Shown: piece by piece, positions 31,166 through 43,099 of the stretch | Position numbering within the stretch: position 1 is the stretch's first letter | How the letters are laid out: each line of letters opens with the position of its first letter | Assembly: GCA_034440615.1 (NCBI GenBank) | Contig: JAOTOM010004009.1 | Coordinates: forward strand, 77,001-141,000 | Origin: Ashinkailepas kermadecensis | Lineage: Eukaryota > Arthropoda > Thecostraca > Neolepadidae | DNA: 64,000 nt | Reading direction: 5' to 3' | Program-made: the position numbers and the translations under genes | The notes under the pieces: generated by a model | What the model was told of the DNA's origin: nothing | The model's input: only the letters and a program-made list of their open reading frames with translations | The model's database searches: none

Positions 31166-32937
31166 CTGGTTCATCTGAGCACGACTGTACCGCCACGGTA
31201 CTACATTATTTGTACCAAAGTTGGAAATGTTCTCCACACCAAACTTAGGTTAGGATTTGCAGAACCGAATGCAGATCTCTTTCGAGCGGGCCTAGCAAGC
31301 GACTCATCTTGTCAGTGCAGCCAGTGGCGTCGCCACGAAATTCTTCCGGGGGGGGGGAAGGTGGAAAGGTGGACCCCTGTTCCCCGAAAGGGGGTCTCCA
31401 TTGTGTTAGGGTCTCATATTGTTTTTAGGCTCTTAGTATGGTTCGAGAATGGGGAACATGATTTCATATTGGTGTTTTGTTTATTCTTGGCATTGTGCAT
31501 CATTTACTCAAAACGCAATAGCACTAATCATTTGCGCTGAAAACTTGGCCATACCAGGGTATAATTAAGTACTATTTGGATAAATATATAAGTGCCGAAA
31601 CAAACCAACGTCTCAATGCTTTTCCGAATCTTCCCGCTGGTTTCTAGATTGCAGCGAACTGGCGGGGCTGGTGCTAATCATATCTTACAGATATCTGCCA
31701 TTGATCAACCAAATTTTAAGTCCTCCCAGTCTAACTGAACATAGCTAGATTGATCACTACTGTTGGAGTGTGTTGGAAGAAAATGCATTTAAAAACATCA
31801 TTCATCCCATTTCATATGGGGCATGGATGTTGTGTTGTATGCTTGTGAGAGGTAATTTGTCTCCTCAATGTTGGCATTGCCCCATGGGCGTATGTTTCGG
31901 AAAATTATTGAGGGACCAGTAGAGTACCTATATTTTCGTCAAGAAGAAGGGGGCATACGGATTTGTAGAGGGGGGCACCTACGCCGATTAAAAAGTCCTT
32001 GGATTTCCACCGCTATTTTGTCAAATGGTACATTTCGAAATAATATAATTAGTTATCAACTAAATTGTCCTGCGGAGGGCCTAATCTACCGCTATGGTTT
32101 CTGATTGGTCGGATTTCAACCCTAAATCCACCACCCAGTTCTAAGCTTTTCTTTTCGTATCCCTTCATAAGTTACCTCACACTGCTGAAATAACACCTGT
32201 ACCACAAAACCGGATCGGTATCCCAAGAAATCAAGCTGGACACCTAAAAAAAGGAGGGATTCCAACAAATATATGTCCGGGTCAGGAAAATGGCTCTGGA
32301 GCACAGAATATTTTTTTCCAGATGCCTTTAAAAATTGCGTATGGCACCGAAAAGCATACCGCATCTCGAGCAATCGAGGTGGGATACAAAAACATGGTTT
32401 CAGAGGCTCGAAAAATCAGGCCGGGTACCGGACTTTAAAAAAAAACAGAAAAGATCCACAAAAATCGCGTTGAGCCCAGAAAGCTGGCACAGCGGGACCC
32501 TAATAAAACAACGGTGCCCGAAAACACATCTAACCCTCCAAATCGCACCGAGTCTCCCAAAAGCGATAGGGACTTAAAACATGAGTTGCAGCACTACATA
32601 AATATACCGGGATCTCTCAATAAATAAACTGCAAGCTCGCAAGCACGCACAGGGGTCATGAGACCGCACAAGGGCCTGAAAAGGGGGCTGGGGCTACAAA
32701 AGGCAACTTGGTTCCAAAACGTACAAAACGACCGGGAGCTAAATAAACACATCGGGATCTTCGAAAACGCCCTGGTACGTAAAAAACACTTGGTGCACAC
32801 AAAAAAGCAACAGAGCCCTACAATGAGCAGAGTTTCGAAGATATTTTAGGCCCATAGCTTCAATTTAAAATGTATTACACACCACTTTAAAACACAAAAT
32901 TTCACAATTTCAGGCATTCCAATTTATAGCACCCGGT
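31166..32937. other. Foldback centre: repeat debris
   Basis: CAGTGGCGTCGCCACGAAAT near 31330 looks like the end of a hAT-type MITE; its other end is not visible. Positions 32270-32850 carry degenerate 30-35-bp phrases of the compact foldback family, sharing GTCAGGAAAATGGCTCTGGA with 59300. No gene. Confidence 0.5.
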
Positions 32938-32944
32938 CGCCACG

Positions 32945-34340
32945 CCTCACCACACCCCCACCACACCCTCACCACACCCTCACCACACCCTCACCACACC
33001 CTCACCACACCCTCACCACACCCTCACCACACCCTCACCACACCCTCACCACACCCCCAACACACCCTCACCACACCCTCACCACACCCTCACCACACCC
33101 TCACCACACCCCCACCACACCCTCACCACACCCTCACCACACCCTCACCACACCCTCACCACACCCTCACCACACCCCCACCACACCCTCACCACACCCT
33201 CACCACACCCTCACCACACCCAAACCACACCCAAACCACACCCTCACCACACCCTCACCACACCATCGCCACACCCCCAACACACTCAAACCACACCATC
33301 GCCACACCCCCAACACACCCTACCACACCCTCACCACACCCTCACCACACCCTACCACACCCTCACCACACCCTCACCACACCCTCACCACACCCTCACC
33401 ACACCCTCACCACACCCAAACCACACCCTCACCACACCCAAACCACACCCTCACCACACCCTCACCACACCCTCACCACACCCAAACCACACCATCGCCA
33501 CACCCCCAACACACCCTACCACACCCTCACCATACCCTCACCACACCCTCACCACACCCTCACCACACCCTCACCACACCCTCACCACACCCTCACCACA
33601 CCCAAACCACACCATCGCCACACCCCCAACACACCCTACCACACCCTCACCATACCCTCACCACGCCCTCACCACACCCCACCCTATCCTTACCACACCC
33701 AACCACATTCACCCCACCCCACCACACCATCACCACACCCTCATCCAACCCTACCACACCCTCACCATACCTCCACCACACCCTCACCACACCTTCACCA
33801 TTCCTCACCATACTCTCACCACACCCCACCACACCATTAACACACCCTCACCATACCCGCATCCAACCCTCCCACACCCTCACCACACCGTCACCATACC
33901 GTCACCCCACCCCACCACACGATAAACACACCCTCACACACCCTCACCACACACCCACCACACCCTCACCACACCCTCACCATACCCTCACCCCACCCTT
34001 CCCCACCCTTACCACACACCCACCACACCCTCACCACACCCTCACCATACCCTCACCCCACCCTCACCACACCCTCACCACACCCTCACCACACCCTCAC
34101 CACACCCTCACCATACCTTCATCCAACCCTACCACACCCCCACCACACCCTCACCACACCCTCACCGCACCATCACCACACCCTCACCACACCTTCACCC
34201 AACCCCACCACACCCCACCACACCCCCACTACACACTCGCCACACCCTCACCACACCCCCACCACACACTAACCACACCCTCGCCACACCCTCACCACAC
34301 CCTTAACACACCGTCACCACACCCTCACCACACTCGCCTG
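32945..34340. repeat. 11-bp minisatellite, right foldback arm
   Basis: CACCCTCACCA repeats, the reverse complement of the left arm. Long stretches are perfect, so this arm was homogenised recently. Confidence 0.9.
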
Positions 34341-34749
34341 GAAGCGAAGTGTCGTGCCGATAGATTGTATAGTCGGCAAGTGCTGTCTGAACAAAATGTA
34401 AGAGAAAATTGATCAATATATAACTAATTAGTAATATGTATATGGTATATAAATATGTGTAAACAATAAGTATCAATATGTGTAGCTAATAATAATCAAT
34501 TCCAAAACTTCCCAAGATTCACAAAAATATTTAATAAATCATGGAATGAACAACTCAACGATTTCCATTCCATTGAACTTTAGAAAATGTGAACCGTCAA
34601 AATCGTCTCGGGTATAGCGCACAATTAAGGAACTAAAATAACCTGTGGTGATGCTTTCAGCACATTTCGCGCATAAAGTTTTTGGCTTTCCGTTCTGAAA
34701 ATCTAAATGTTCTTGTTTGATGGAGTGTATTTTTGGTTGTTAACCCTGC

Positions 34750-35115
34750 CCCCCCCTGGCTGCGCCTTTCATGTCATTTTCTGGTAGTAAACACTGGAGA
34801 CTGCATCGGCACGTAGTCCAGAGCGTTCCCGGACGACCATTCGTCCGCCACCTGGCGGAAAAGCGGGAAGGGTATGTTGCACCGCATTACATCGACACTC
34901 TCCGGCATAGTCGGCCATGCAGATAGCATAATCAGGTCACCACGATGACTGCACGTGTCGTGTGGCGAGCCGAGGATGGGTCGGCACGACAGTGCTGCCA
35001 TCTACAGCGGGGGTGTCGACTGGCGGCAGGACTCGCAGGAAAAACTGCACACAATCAAAATACGTGAGCGCTGGCGAGGCGTGGAAATCGTTTGTATAAC
35101 TCGTTGGAACATTGA
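34750..35115 (-). repeat. Dispersed repeat R (copy 2)
   Basis: Reverse complement of 11716-12125. It lacks the 12-bp hairpin of copy 1. The minus strand reads VADEWSSGNALDYVPMQS in one frame, but copy 1 has a stop there, so coding is doubtful. Confidence 0.7.
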
Positions 35116-35290
35116 ACTCTTCGGAACGTTGAACTCGTTAGAACTTTGAACTCATTGGAGGTTTGAACTCGTTTGAACTTTAAACTCGTTGGAACTTTGA
35201 ACTCATGGGAAGTTTGAACCCATTGAAACTTTGAACTCGTTGGAACTTTGAACTCATTGGAATTTTGAACTCGTTAAAGGGAAGTTGTCC
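35090..35290. repeat. About 17-bp tandem repeat
   Basis: Units of GAACTCGTTGGAACTTT, extending out of repeat R. Confidence 0.85.
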
Positions 35291-35422
35291 CATGCTTCAT
35301 AACTCGTTGGAAGTGGAGTGGCAAGGCGCGATACGAAATTATTGTCCGTTGTTATTCTTTGACTTAAAATAGTGTAAGTGGGTATGTGTTTCCGCACTAT
35401 TATCCGATATATACAAGACAGT

Positions 35423-37369
35423 CAGTTTAGGGGTCGTAAGCTGAGTTGGCGACTATCTCCAACTCTACAGTGAGTGTTGTTGGTGAACAGTAGGATAGGT
35501 GGCGCAGCCAGGATTTTTCTAAGGGAGGCCGACCACAAAAATGCAACGAAACAGAGAAAGCTTTCGGCTCGCTTCGCATGCGCTTGTTGTGGCTTCAGAG
35601 GGATTTTCCTGGACCGGATTGATTTCAAGCTGTCTATGTTTAATTACTCGCGGCTCCAGCATGATTTTTTTTGGCCCCAGCGTGCTTTTTTTCGGGGCCT
35701 CCGCGCATTTTTTGCCGAACCCTGGCGCGATTCTTTAGAGTTCAACACCTCTGAAGAGGCCCTTCGGTACACCTCTGGGACCACGTCGTTTAATGTGGAC
35801 CCCATTCTACTTTCCAGGACCTCATGCCGTCTTTCCGGCCCAGGTGTGCTTTGAGGGCACGGGAAATTTTGAGGACCTTCGGTGTGCCTTTCAGGTCTGC
35901 CGGTGTGTTTATTTAGAGGATCGGCGCGTACTTAAAAGTTCTGTTGCTTTCCGGGTTCCGGTGTATTTTGAAGGACTCCGATGCGTTTTCAGTCTACCGG
36001 TGTGCTTCTAGAGCCCTGCTGTGTTCATTTGTTGCTCATGGCGCGTATTTGAGTATCCCCTGATAGGAACATTCGGGACTTCGGCGTAATTTTGGGAACT
36101 CCGACGCAAGTTTGTTTCCCATTTATGACCCGGTGCTATCTATTTAGCTCACCCGACGTTAATTTGTTGGGGCATAACCGGAATTTTGGATCCCCAACTT
36201 AATCTTTGAGGCCCGGCACTGGTTTTTGATGCACCACTGTACACATTTGGACGTTCCAATGCGATATTGAGGGGACGACGAAAAGATCGTAGAGAATAAC
36301 ACTCCTGCTAGTGACCTGCTGACCGTCGGGTTTTGTTCAAAACTCGCAGGGCCCCACGAATTGCAACTGAGCCCGACAAAGTTCCGCTGTGGCCCCAACA
36401 ATTCTCGCTATTTCCCGAAAATCCCATCGCAAGCCCCAAATAAATGTGGCGGGACTCTGACAACCAGCGCCGTGCCTGAAAAATCAAGTTGTGATACAAA
36501 ATTCCAGTCGTGACCCCCCACAATTAGCGTTGGATGGCCTAAGCGGATGGCACCGTGTCACAAAGTGGAAACATAGCTCGCGTCGGAGTTCCCAAGGTCG
36601 CGCTGAGGTCTCAAATATTCGTGTTAGGGGCCCAAATAAACACAGCGGGGCTCTAGAAGCACACCGAAAGACCGAAAACCTATCGGAGTCCTTCAAAACA
36701 CACCGGAACTCGGAAAAGCAACAGGACTTTTAAGTACGCGTCAAGCCCATAAATAAATACACCAGAGTCATGAAAAAGGCACACCAAAGATCCTGAAAAT
36801 GCCCCACGGCTCCCAAGGCATACCTGGGCCAAAAGACTGCATGAGGTCCTGAAAAACATGTCGGGGTTCACGATAAACGACGTGGTCCCAGTGGCATACC
36901 GAAGGGGGCATTGTCACATGAGAGGGGATGGACGCCAAAGAATCACGCCAGGGTTTGGAACAATTGAGCCGAGGATCCGAAAACCCACGCTGGGCCCGAA
37001 CGAATGAAGCTGGTGCCACAAGTAATTAAGCAGGCACCTCGTAAAACCAATCCGGGCCAGGAAAATCGCTCTGAAACTCCAACAAGCTCACGCGGAGCGA
37101 GCCGAACGTTTTCTCCGCTTCGTTGCATTCTTTTTGGTCGGCCTCCATTCGGAAAATCCTAGCTGTGCCACCGATCGTACTGTCCACCGATCGTACTGTC
37201 CACGAACAACTCCCACTGTAGAGTTGGAGATAGTCGACACCGATCCTACTGTTCACCAACAACTCTCACTGTAGAGTTGGAGATAGCCGCCACCGATCCT
37301 ACTGTCCACCAACAACTCTCACTGTAGAGTTGGAGATAGTCGACAACTCAGCTGACGACACCTAAGCTG
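35423..37369. mobile_element. Compact foldback element, about 1.9 kb
   Basis: The left half matches the reverse complement of the right half almost throughout, with the axis near 36340-36420. The arms consist of diverged 30-35-bp phrases (GGGAACTCCGACGCAAG and the like). A subterminal phrase, GGTGGCGCAGCCAGGATTTT then GAGGCCGACCA, recurs in both arms. The right end has three copies of a 57-bp unit (TACTGTCCACCAACAACTCT) where the left has one. Ends read CAGYTTAGG; no target duplication was found. Fragments of the family lie at 10195, 32270, 57703 and 59000. Confidence 0.8.
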
Positions 37370-37370
37370 A

Positions 37371-37560
37371 CTATAACACCTAAGTCCTTCTCCTGCTGAG
37401 TCACTGATAGTACTTGGCCACCCATTAAGTACAGAGCCTTAATATGCTGCCTACCTACATGCATGATTTTGCACTTATCAAAATTAAATTTCATTTGCCA
37501 TTTTTCGGACCACAACACAAGCTCGTCTAGTCTTTCTGCAGCATGTACCTAGGTGCCTAG
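37371..37560 (-). pseudogene. CR1-like LINE reverse-transcriptase fragment
   Basis: The minus strand reads LDELVLWSEKWQMKFNFDKC, KIMHVGRQ and QQEKDLGVIVS, the thumb-proximal part of CR1/L2-type reverse transcriptase. The foldback element abuts it at VIVS. A second fragment of the same family lies at 62650-63370. Confidence 0.8.
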
Positions 37561-38710
37561 GTGCCAGGTAAATATCAAGCTGATAGTGTGATGAGTGGGC
37601 TGTTGAAGATAATTATAGTTTGTATATCATCAGCTTTGTATATCATCAGCTTTAATCAACAAAAGGAATGCTACCCTATAAATCGAGTCGAACATGATAC
37701 TCGTTGCGCTAATCCCGCACCGCCTGCAATAAACGGAATGCGCGATTACCAGCTGCATTACATCAGCCGGACAGTCGAGCTTAATAGCGACACCACACTC
37801 TAGCATACCGGTGAACTTCGGACATGGCGCGAGGTGAGAAGCCTTCCGGTGCGCGTGTTAAAACCAGTCAACTCCCCTAATACCACCTCAATGACTCCTA
37901 TAAAGGGAGTGATTGGAAATACATGGGGGAGTATCTGTGTACTTCGGAGAAGCTTTGAGGGGGTGTAGGTAGACGGGGTCGAAAAAAGTTACTGTTAAAA
38001 TATAGGTAAAATAAAGGTAAATTGTTATTTAGGGGCGCATCGATTGCAGTTGTCATATAGAGTTAAAATAAAGGTAATATGTGAGGGGGTTTTCACAAGG
38101 TATTTTTGGGACACAAGTGAGTAAACAAACATGGGGGAGTCGTTTCTGTGCCCTCTCCATAGCTCCCAAAAGGCAGTTTTTGTTCCCTGGGTGACGACAG
38201 TAAACCGAAGACCGTCAGGCGACAGGCCGTTGTACCGCCGCGCCGCGCGGCAGCAACATCTTTTGCCCATTTCGGTTCATGACCAGGAGACATGCAAATC
38301 GCCGTCTCGCCTCGTGGACCGGTCATGTGTCTCGGCCACCAGTGAGAACTCGCTGAAGAACATTCGAGAACCATGAAACGGATCCCAAACACACTGGCGG
38401 AGGCAAGGTGACATTAGAGCATGGTAAAATGACTGCCGTGAATGCATGGTAAGACACGCATAATCGGGGAAGAACGCCAAACTTCCGACGGACGATGCCA
38501 CACTACGGCGGGACACTGGTGACTGGCGATTGGACTGTGTGTTTCTGACTACGTTGGAAGTATTTCCTCCTCATTAATACCAGAAATGGCCCATGCCTAA
38601 AATGGACTCGACTAAAAAATGTAGAAGACGCAACACTTTGGGCGCGCAGAGCGCCGAAAATTTAGTGTTTTGCGAGTTGAAAATATCAAACTTTCTCGCT
38701 TCATCTAGAG
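37561..38710. other. No gene seen; one SINE-tail insertion
   Basis: Apart from the short insert at 38021-38063 I see no domain, RNA or repeat here. Short frames on both strands at 38025-38516 show nothing recognisable. Confidence 0.4.
38021..38063 (-). mobile_element. SINE-tail micro-insertion, 43 bp
   Basis: GTTATTTAGGGGCGCATCGA is related to the reversed SINE 3' end. TAAAATAAAGGTAA at 38007-38020 and 38064-38077 is a 14-bp target duplication. Confidence 0.8.
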
Positions 38711-40327
38711 CAGTGGTTCTCAAACTTTTTGATGTGGCGACCCCTGTGTACCCGGAGCGTCGCGCCACGACCCCACATTCTGTATTTTGTATTATAGTGT
38801 TCTGTATTTTGTTACTTGCGAAGCATCACTCATAAATTTACAGGTAGTGCATGAATTTATGGCGACGGTAATTTTCCAGCACGGATATCCGGGGTCAGTC
38901 GGCAGTTTTACTGCTAAGTGGTCAATAAGGCATGAGTTTTCTATTCTGGTCAAGCGGAAAGTACAATGAGGTCTGAAAAACGTGTATTCGAGCAAGATAC
39001 ATGAAAACAAGCCAGCGCCAGTTTAGTGAGACGGATGGGCTTGTTTTCCCCGCACCAGTTTTTCAATTCTCGGTTTAGTGGTCGACAGAGCACATCTGAA
39101 GTCGCTGGACAAGTCCAGCCTATTTCTAGCTTTAGTTTTAATTGACACCATGGTTGAAAAACCTACCTCACAAAGGTATGTAGTAGCGAAAGGCAGCAGC
39201 ATCCTCAGTGCTCGGATGGAGAGAATGGGATATTCTCCACGAATCCTCTGCCAGAATGTTGGCAAGTGACACTCGGTGAAATCAGTTCTAAGTGTCACAT
39301 CTTCTCGCAAACCTAAAAATTCGGCCTTCGCCGCAACATCGCTATCCGGTATCACATCATCCGGCACAGAGAACGGTCTGGACACCCAAACGTCGCCAGC
39401 TCGATAATCCATGCCTGGAAAATACTCAGAGATTGCTTCCCTAACGGCCGCAAGATGGCTCGCAATAGCATCACCGAACGAACACTTGCCATCGGTGGAG
39501 TCCAACAACAATGACAGTGCAGTGAACATGGTAAAATCGCCATTTTTCACCCTGCGCTCATACAGTTGAAGCTTCCTAATAAGACTGGCGACCCTGTCGC
39601 GCGCTGACAAAATATTTGTCATGGGCCCCTGCATTGCCACGTTCACATAATTTATTTCTTCAAAGAAGTCTGTCAGGTAAGCCAGCTGGTGGACGAAATC
39701 TCTATCCGCAATTATATCGCACAAATCCCTTTCTTTCTTGCTTCGGCCCTTCTTCAGAAATGTGTGAATTTCCTCCCTAAGATGGAGCACGCGAGCAATA
39801 GCCCTCCCTCGAGAAAGCCAGCGTACCTCCGTGTAAAAGAGCAGAGCATGAAACTGGGCTCCAACTTCTTGGCACAGTTGTTTGAAGATTCTTGAATTTG
39901 TTGCGCTACCTCGAATATGATTTATTAATTTTATAACACCTTTGAACGAACTGAGAAGCTGGTTAGGGAGAGTTTTCACACCGAGAGCGTACCGATGGAG
40001 CATGCAATGTGTGAACGTGGCATGCGGTGCCGACTCTTGCACACGAGCTTGGAACCCGGAATGAACACCCATCATAGAAGGAGCACCGTCAGTGCACACG
40101 CCCACTAATCTACCCCACTCTAGCCCATGACTACTAAAAAAATATTCCACAGCTTTGAAAATGTCTTCTCCCCGTGTTGTTGTGAGTGAGCGCGAAAACA
40201 GAAACTCTTCTTTAAGTTCTTCGTCCTTCCAGCGAAACTCCATGCACGCTGTGACGTCGACTGGCGTCTCCTTCTCCGTGCCAACGATACCGACGCGCCA
40301 CTCACCCCATATTGTCCAAGTCCACAT
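38711..40327 (-). mobile_element. hAT element of the ZBED5/Charlie type, one end present
   Basis: The left edge reads CAGTGGTTCTCAAACTTTTT, a typical terminal repeat of this hAT group, followed by GATGTGGCGACCCC. The transposase lies inward on the minus strand. The matching right end is not found; the frame turns into unrelated sequence near 40270. Confidence 0.7.
39023..40327 (-). pseudogene. ZBED5-like hAT transposase, 5'-truncated
   Basis: 434 residues from an ATG at 40327. Homology starts at about residue 30 (FRWKDEELKEEFLF) and runs through LVGVCTDGAPSMMG (catalytic Asp), THCMLHRYAL, LLFYTEVRWLSRG and YLCEVGFSTMVSIKTKARNR, the C-terminal dimerisation part with its Glu. The BED finger and first catalytic block are missing; the first 28 residues look foreign. 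Vertebrate relatives (ZBED5, GTF2IRD2 tails) are domesticated, but nothing here suggests that. The frame is open, so it is either young or spared by chance. Confidence 0.8.
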
Positions 40328-40329
40328 CC

Positions 40330-41500
40330 ACGTCCGGCCTCACCTCAAGATACGTCGACTGGCGTCCGTTACTCCGCGTGTTCGTGGGTGCCCCTCAGTC
40401 ACGTGTCTGAAGGCGGCCAGCTGGCCGTGCTGTGTTCGTGTCGAGCCACGCGTCGCAGTCACTGAATGCTGGCCACCATTGGCGCAGACGGCCGAGGGGC
40501 GGGGCCTCCAGCCACGAGGTGCCTTTCGGACGGTGCTGGATTGTGTCTTTCTCTCTTTGTCGGTTGGGTTTTACTTCGGGGGGGGGGGGGATTTTTAGGC
40601 GTGCTGGACCGTAAAGGTCATTTATGCCGCATTTCAATTTACATGGCTGTCTGTTAAAGCGAGTGCTTGGAAGCCAAGTACAGACAAGTGGACATTTACG
40701 TTAAGGGAGTTTTACGTTATAGTTGGTATGATATTTTAGGTGCTGAAGGCGGTGGCTGGGCTGGGGACATCTCCCTGATGTCTAAATTGTTTTAATTTTA
40801 CTTTACTCCCCTACAGCGTAATTCGTAGATTGGGTCCCCATGTTTTTGAGTGGTGCGAAGTTGATTTTGCCGGCGTGTCGGCTTTAGCCTACTCTTATCG
40901 AAGAGCACCGAAGGATCTTTACCGTGGGAACAAGGAGGCAGTTGTCCACATCGCCTATCACGCCTGCCGCCGCGTGCTAGTTGTAGTAACGGGTTAATCT
41001 AAGCATGCCATGCAGGGTTGTCAGGTAGGTTAGTACGGCGTTGTGAAATTCGGCCCATTTATGTCCGCTATAACTCTGGGTAGCCGTTTTACGTTATGGG
41101 TTGCAAGGCACATCGGCTCACCTATGTCTGATGGCTCCTCTGGATAGTCGTTTTACGCTATCCTGATTTTATGATGCGATGCGTTTTCCTAAAGCAAGTT
41201 GGCCTATCTACGTCCGACGGCACCACTAGGTAGACATTCATTTCTAATTGGGAAACAAATCGGCTCATGTACGTCCGACGCTATACGGGAACAGCTATTT
41301 ACGTGTTTTCACCTGGTGTTTCGCGTGCATGCATTACGTGTTGATGTGAGTGTCGGTGGTGTGGTGTCTACAGTGCCCCTGGTATTTTGTGGCGTACAGA
41401 TATTCAAATAGCAATTGAATGAGTGCTGGGTGCTTGTCACCGATAAGCGATATAAGCCACAGGGTGATGCCATCTCTTTGGCAAAATGCCTTAGGTAGTT
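40330..41500. other. No gene; degenerate 70-bp repeat
   Basis: Positions 41045-41320 hold about four diverged units (GGCTCACCTATGTCTGATGG, then GTCGTTTTACG...). A G run of 13 lies at about 40577. I recognise nothing else. Confidence 0.45.
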
Positions 41501-41755
41501 GTCTTTGGGAGTTAAAGTTACTACAGGCTAGCAGGATGTGGACTATGCCTAATGTGGTGTTGCAGGCGTCGCAGTGAGGTGCTGTATATTAGGTAACCCT
41601 CTCGTTGATACTGTTAGTTTTGTGCAACCAGTTCTAAGTCTAGTGAGGATGACCACTTTTTGTCGGTGATATTCATTACATGTGTTTCATGTGCTTACCG
41701 TCGGTTTGATTGCGTGGGTGTGGTTCAATTTGTGTTGTGTTGAGTTGTGCTGCGT

Positions 41756-42892
41756 TCATGTGTTCTGGTGATATTGGCGAATGTGACGTTGTAAGAGTGC
41801 TTTGCAATCGTCTACCGAATATTCCATGCAGGGGTAAGTGTTCAATGCTAAGGCTTGCTTTGCGACCCGGTCTGCTTCTTCATTACCTGGGATGCTGGCG
41901 TGGCCTGGAATCCAAAGGAAGAATATATGCATGCTTACGTTGTGGGCAACGATATGTTGGATTATATAAATGACGTGATGTGGATAGACGTGGGGGTTGC
42001 TAATTGACTGAAAGACGGATTTGTAGTCCCCGCAAATTACTACGTATCTAGCTTTACGCCTCATGAGAATGGAGATAGCGGCCAGTATGGCCATTGCTTC
42101 AGCGGAGTAGATGGAGAAGATATCCGGTAGACGCTTGGAAAGACTAAGACTTGGCCCAGTCATGCCGATGCCTACCTTAACCTCGTGTTTCGACTTATCC
42201 GTGAACATAAGTGTTGTGTGATTGTTGTCATCGGCGAACATGTGTTAGATGCCAAGAATTTACGCCGGTGTTAGTTGATTCCTTTTCCGAGAGCAAGTAC
42301 TCGATCTTTGACTGACTGAAAATCCAGAATGGCCTAGTGGGCGGTCGAGCTGCAGTGGCTGGCATTGTGAGGTTAAGATCTGAGACGGCCGTGGCCATTT
42401 GAATGCTAAAAGTGCAAGTGCACGAAGTATGTTGACACGCTTCGCGCATTGCTACGAGATATAGGTGATGTGTGTGTGTTAAAACTAAGTTTTTCGGCTA
42501 AATGTACTCCTAATAATTCTACACTTTTCACCTTGTTCGACGACTTAGCCATCGATTTTAAGTAGAGTTGTGGGTATGGGGCGGAGACGACTATATGTGA
42601 CACTGGCCGATTTTCCTGCGGACCGGGTGAAGCCCACGTTTTGCACCACTTTGCAATGTGGTCTAAACCTGCTTGAATATTTTTTTCCAGCTTTTAGGAA
42701 GCATTCTGATGTTGTCCAAATGGCTATGTCGTCCGCGAGAAGTGAGTATTGAAGTGAAATGTCCGTGTGGTCAGCAAGTATATACTTGATCATGATGATG
42801 AAGAGGCTCGGTGAGAGCACGCCCCCACCCCCGCGCCAGGCCCTGCTCCTGAGTTGTGGTGTTTGATGTGACACCGCCGCATCGTACCTCAA
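41756..42892 (-). pseudogene. LINE with RNase H domain: RT and RNH remnants
   Basis: The upstream frame (42892-42545) holds the reverse transcriptase core GGVLSPSLFIIMIKYIL and YSLLADDIAIWTTS. After frame changes, 42241-41756 encodes RNase H: FTDKSK (Asp), YSAEAMAI (Glu), ICGDYKSV (Asp) and GNEEADRVAK (Asp), so all four catalytic acids remain. The frame continues to DDCKALLQRHI. The order RT then RNH fits I/Jockey-group LINEs. It is distinct from the Jockey-like copy at 21.6 kb, which shows no RNH. Frameshifts make the copy inactive. Confidence 0.8.
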
Positions 42893-43099
42893 GTGTCCTG
42901 TCTCTGAGATAGTTGATAATGAAGTGTGCCATGTGTCCGCGTAGGCCTAGCGCCTAACGTTACTCGACGATGGCGTATGATGTTTGCAATGAGTATGGCT
43001 GCGCCCCATTTCCAATGTGGGCAGTTTACGTTATCGATATGCCAAGTGTATTCTGGGACTTTGTGCCAAGTGAAAGCAGAATCACGAAAGTGAGTTTCT

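Larger units (their letters stand above)
27831..34648. mobile_element. Giant foldback (TU/FB-like) element
   Basis: The outer 310 bp at 27831-28140 match the reverse complement of 34341-34648. Inside each lies a long array of the same 11-bp repeat, on opposite strands. This is the layout of foldback elements, including the sea-urchin TU type with tandem repeats in the arms. The centre (30830-32937) holds LINE and foldback-family debris and no intact transposase. One further element (29465-30540) sits in the left arm. I could not identify target duplications. Confidence 0.8.

Noticed and set aside
32945..34340. Possible CRISPR-like array
   Set aside because: Repeats are contiguous 11-bp units without unique spacers, in a eukaryotic foldback arm.
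34774..35001. Coding exon with VADEWSSGNALDY
   Set aside because: The related copy at 11716-12125 has a stop at the same place and poor frame conservation, so it is treated as a dispersed repeat.
35423..37369. Target-site duplication for the compact foldback
   Set aside because: Flanks ending AAGACAGT and starting ACTATAAC do not match at 8 bp or other usual lengths.
41756..42241. Host RNase H gene
   Set aside because: It follows a LINE reverse transcriptase in the same orientation and is broken by frameshifts upstream.
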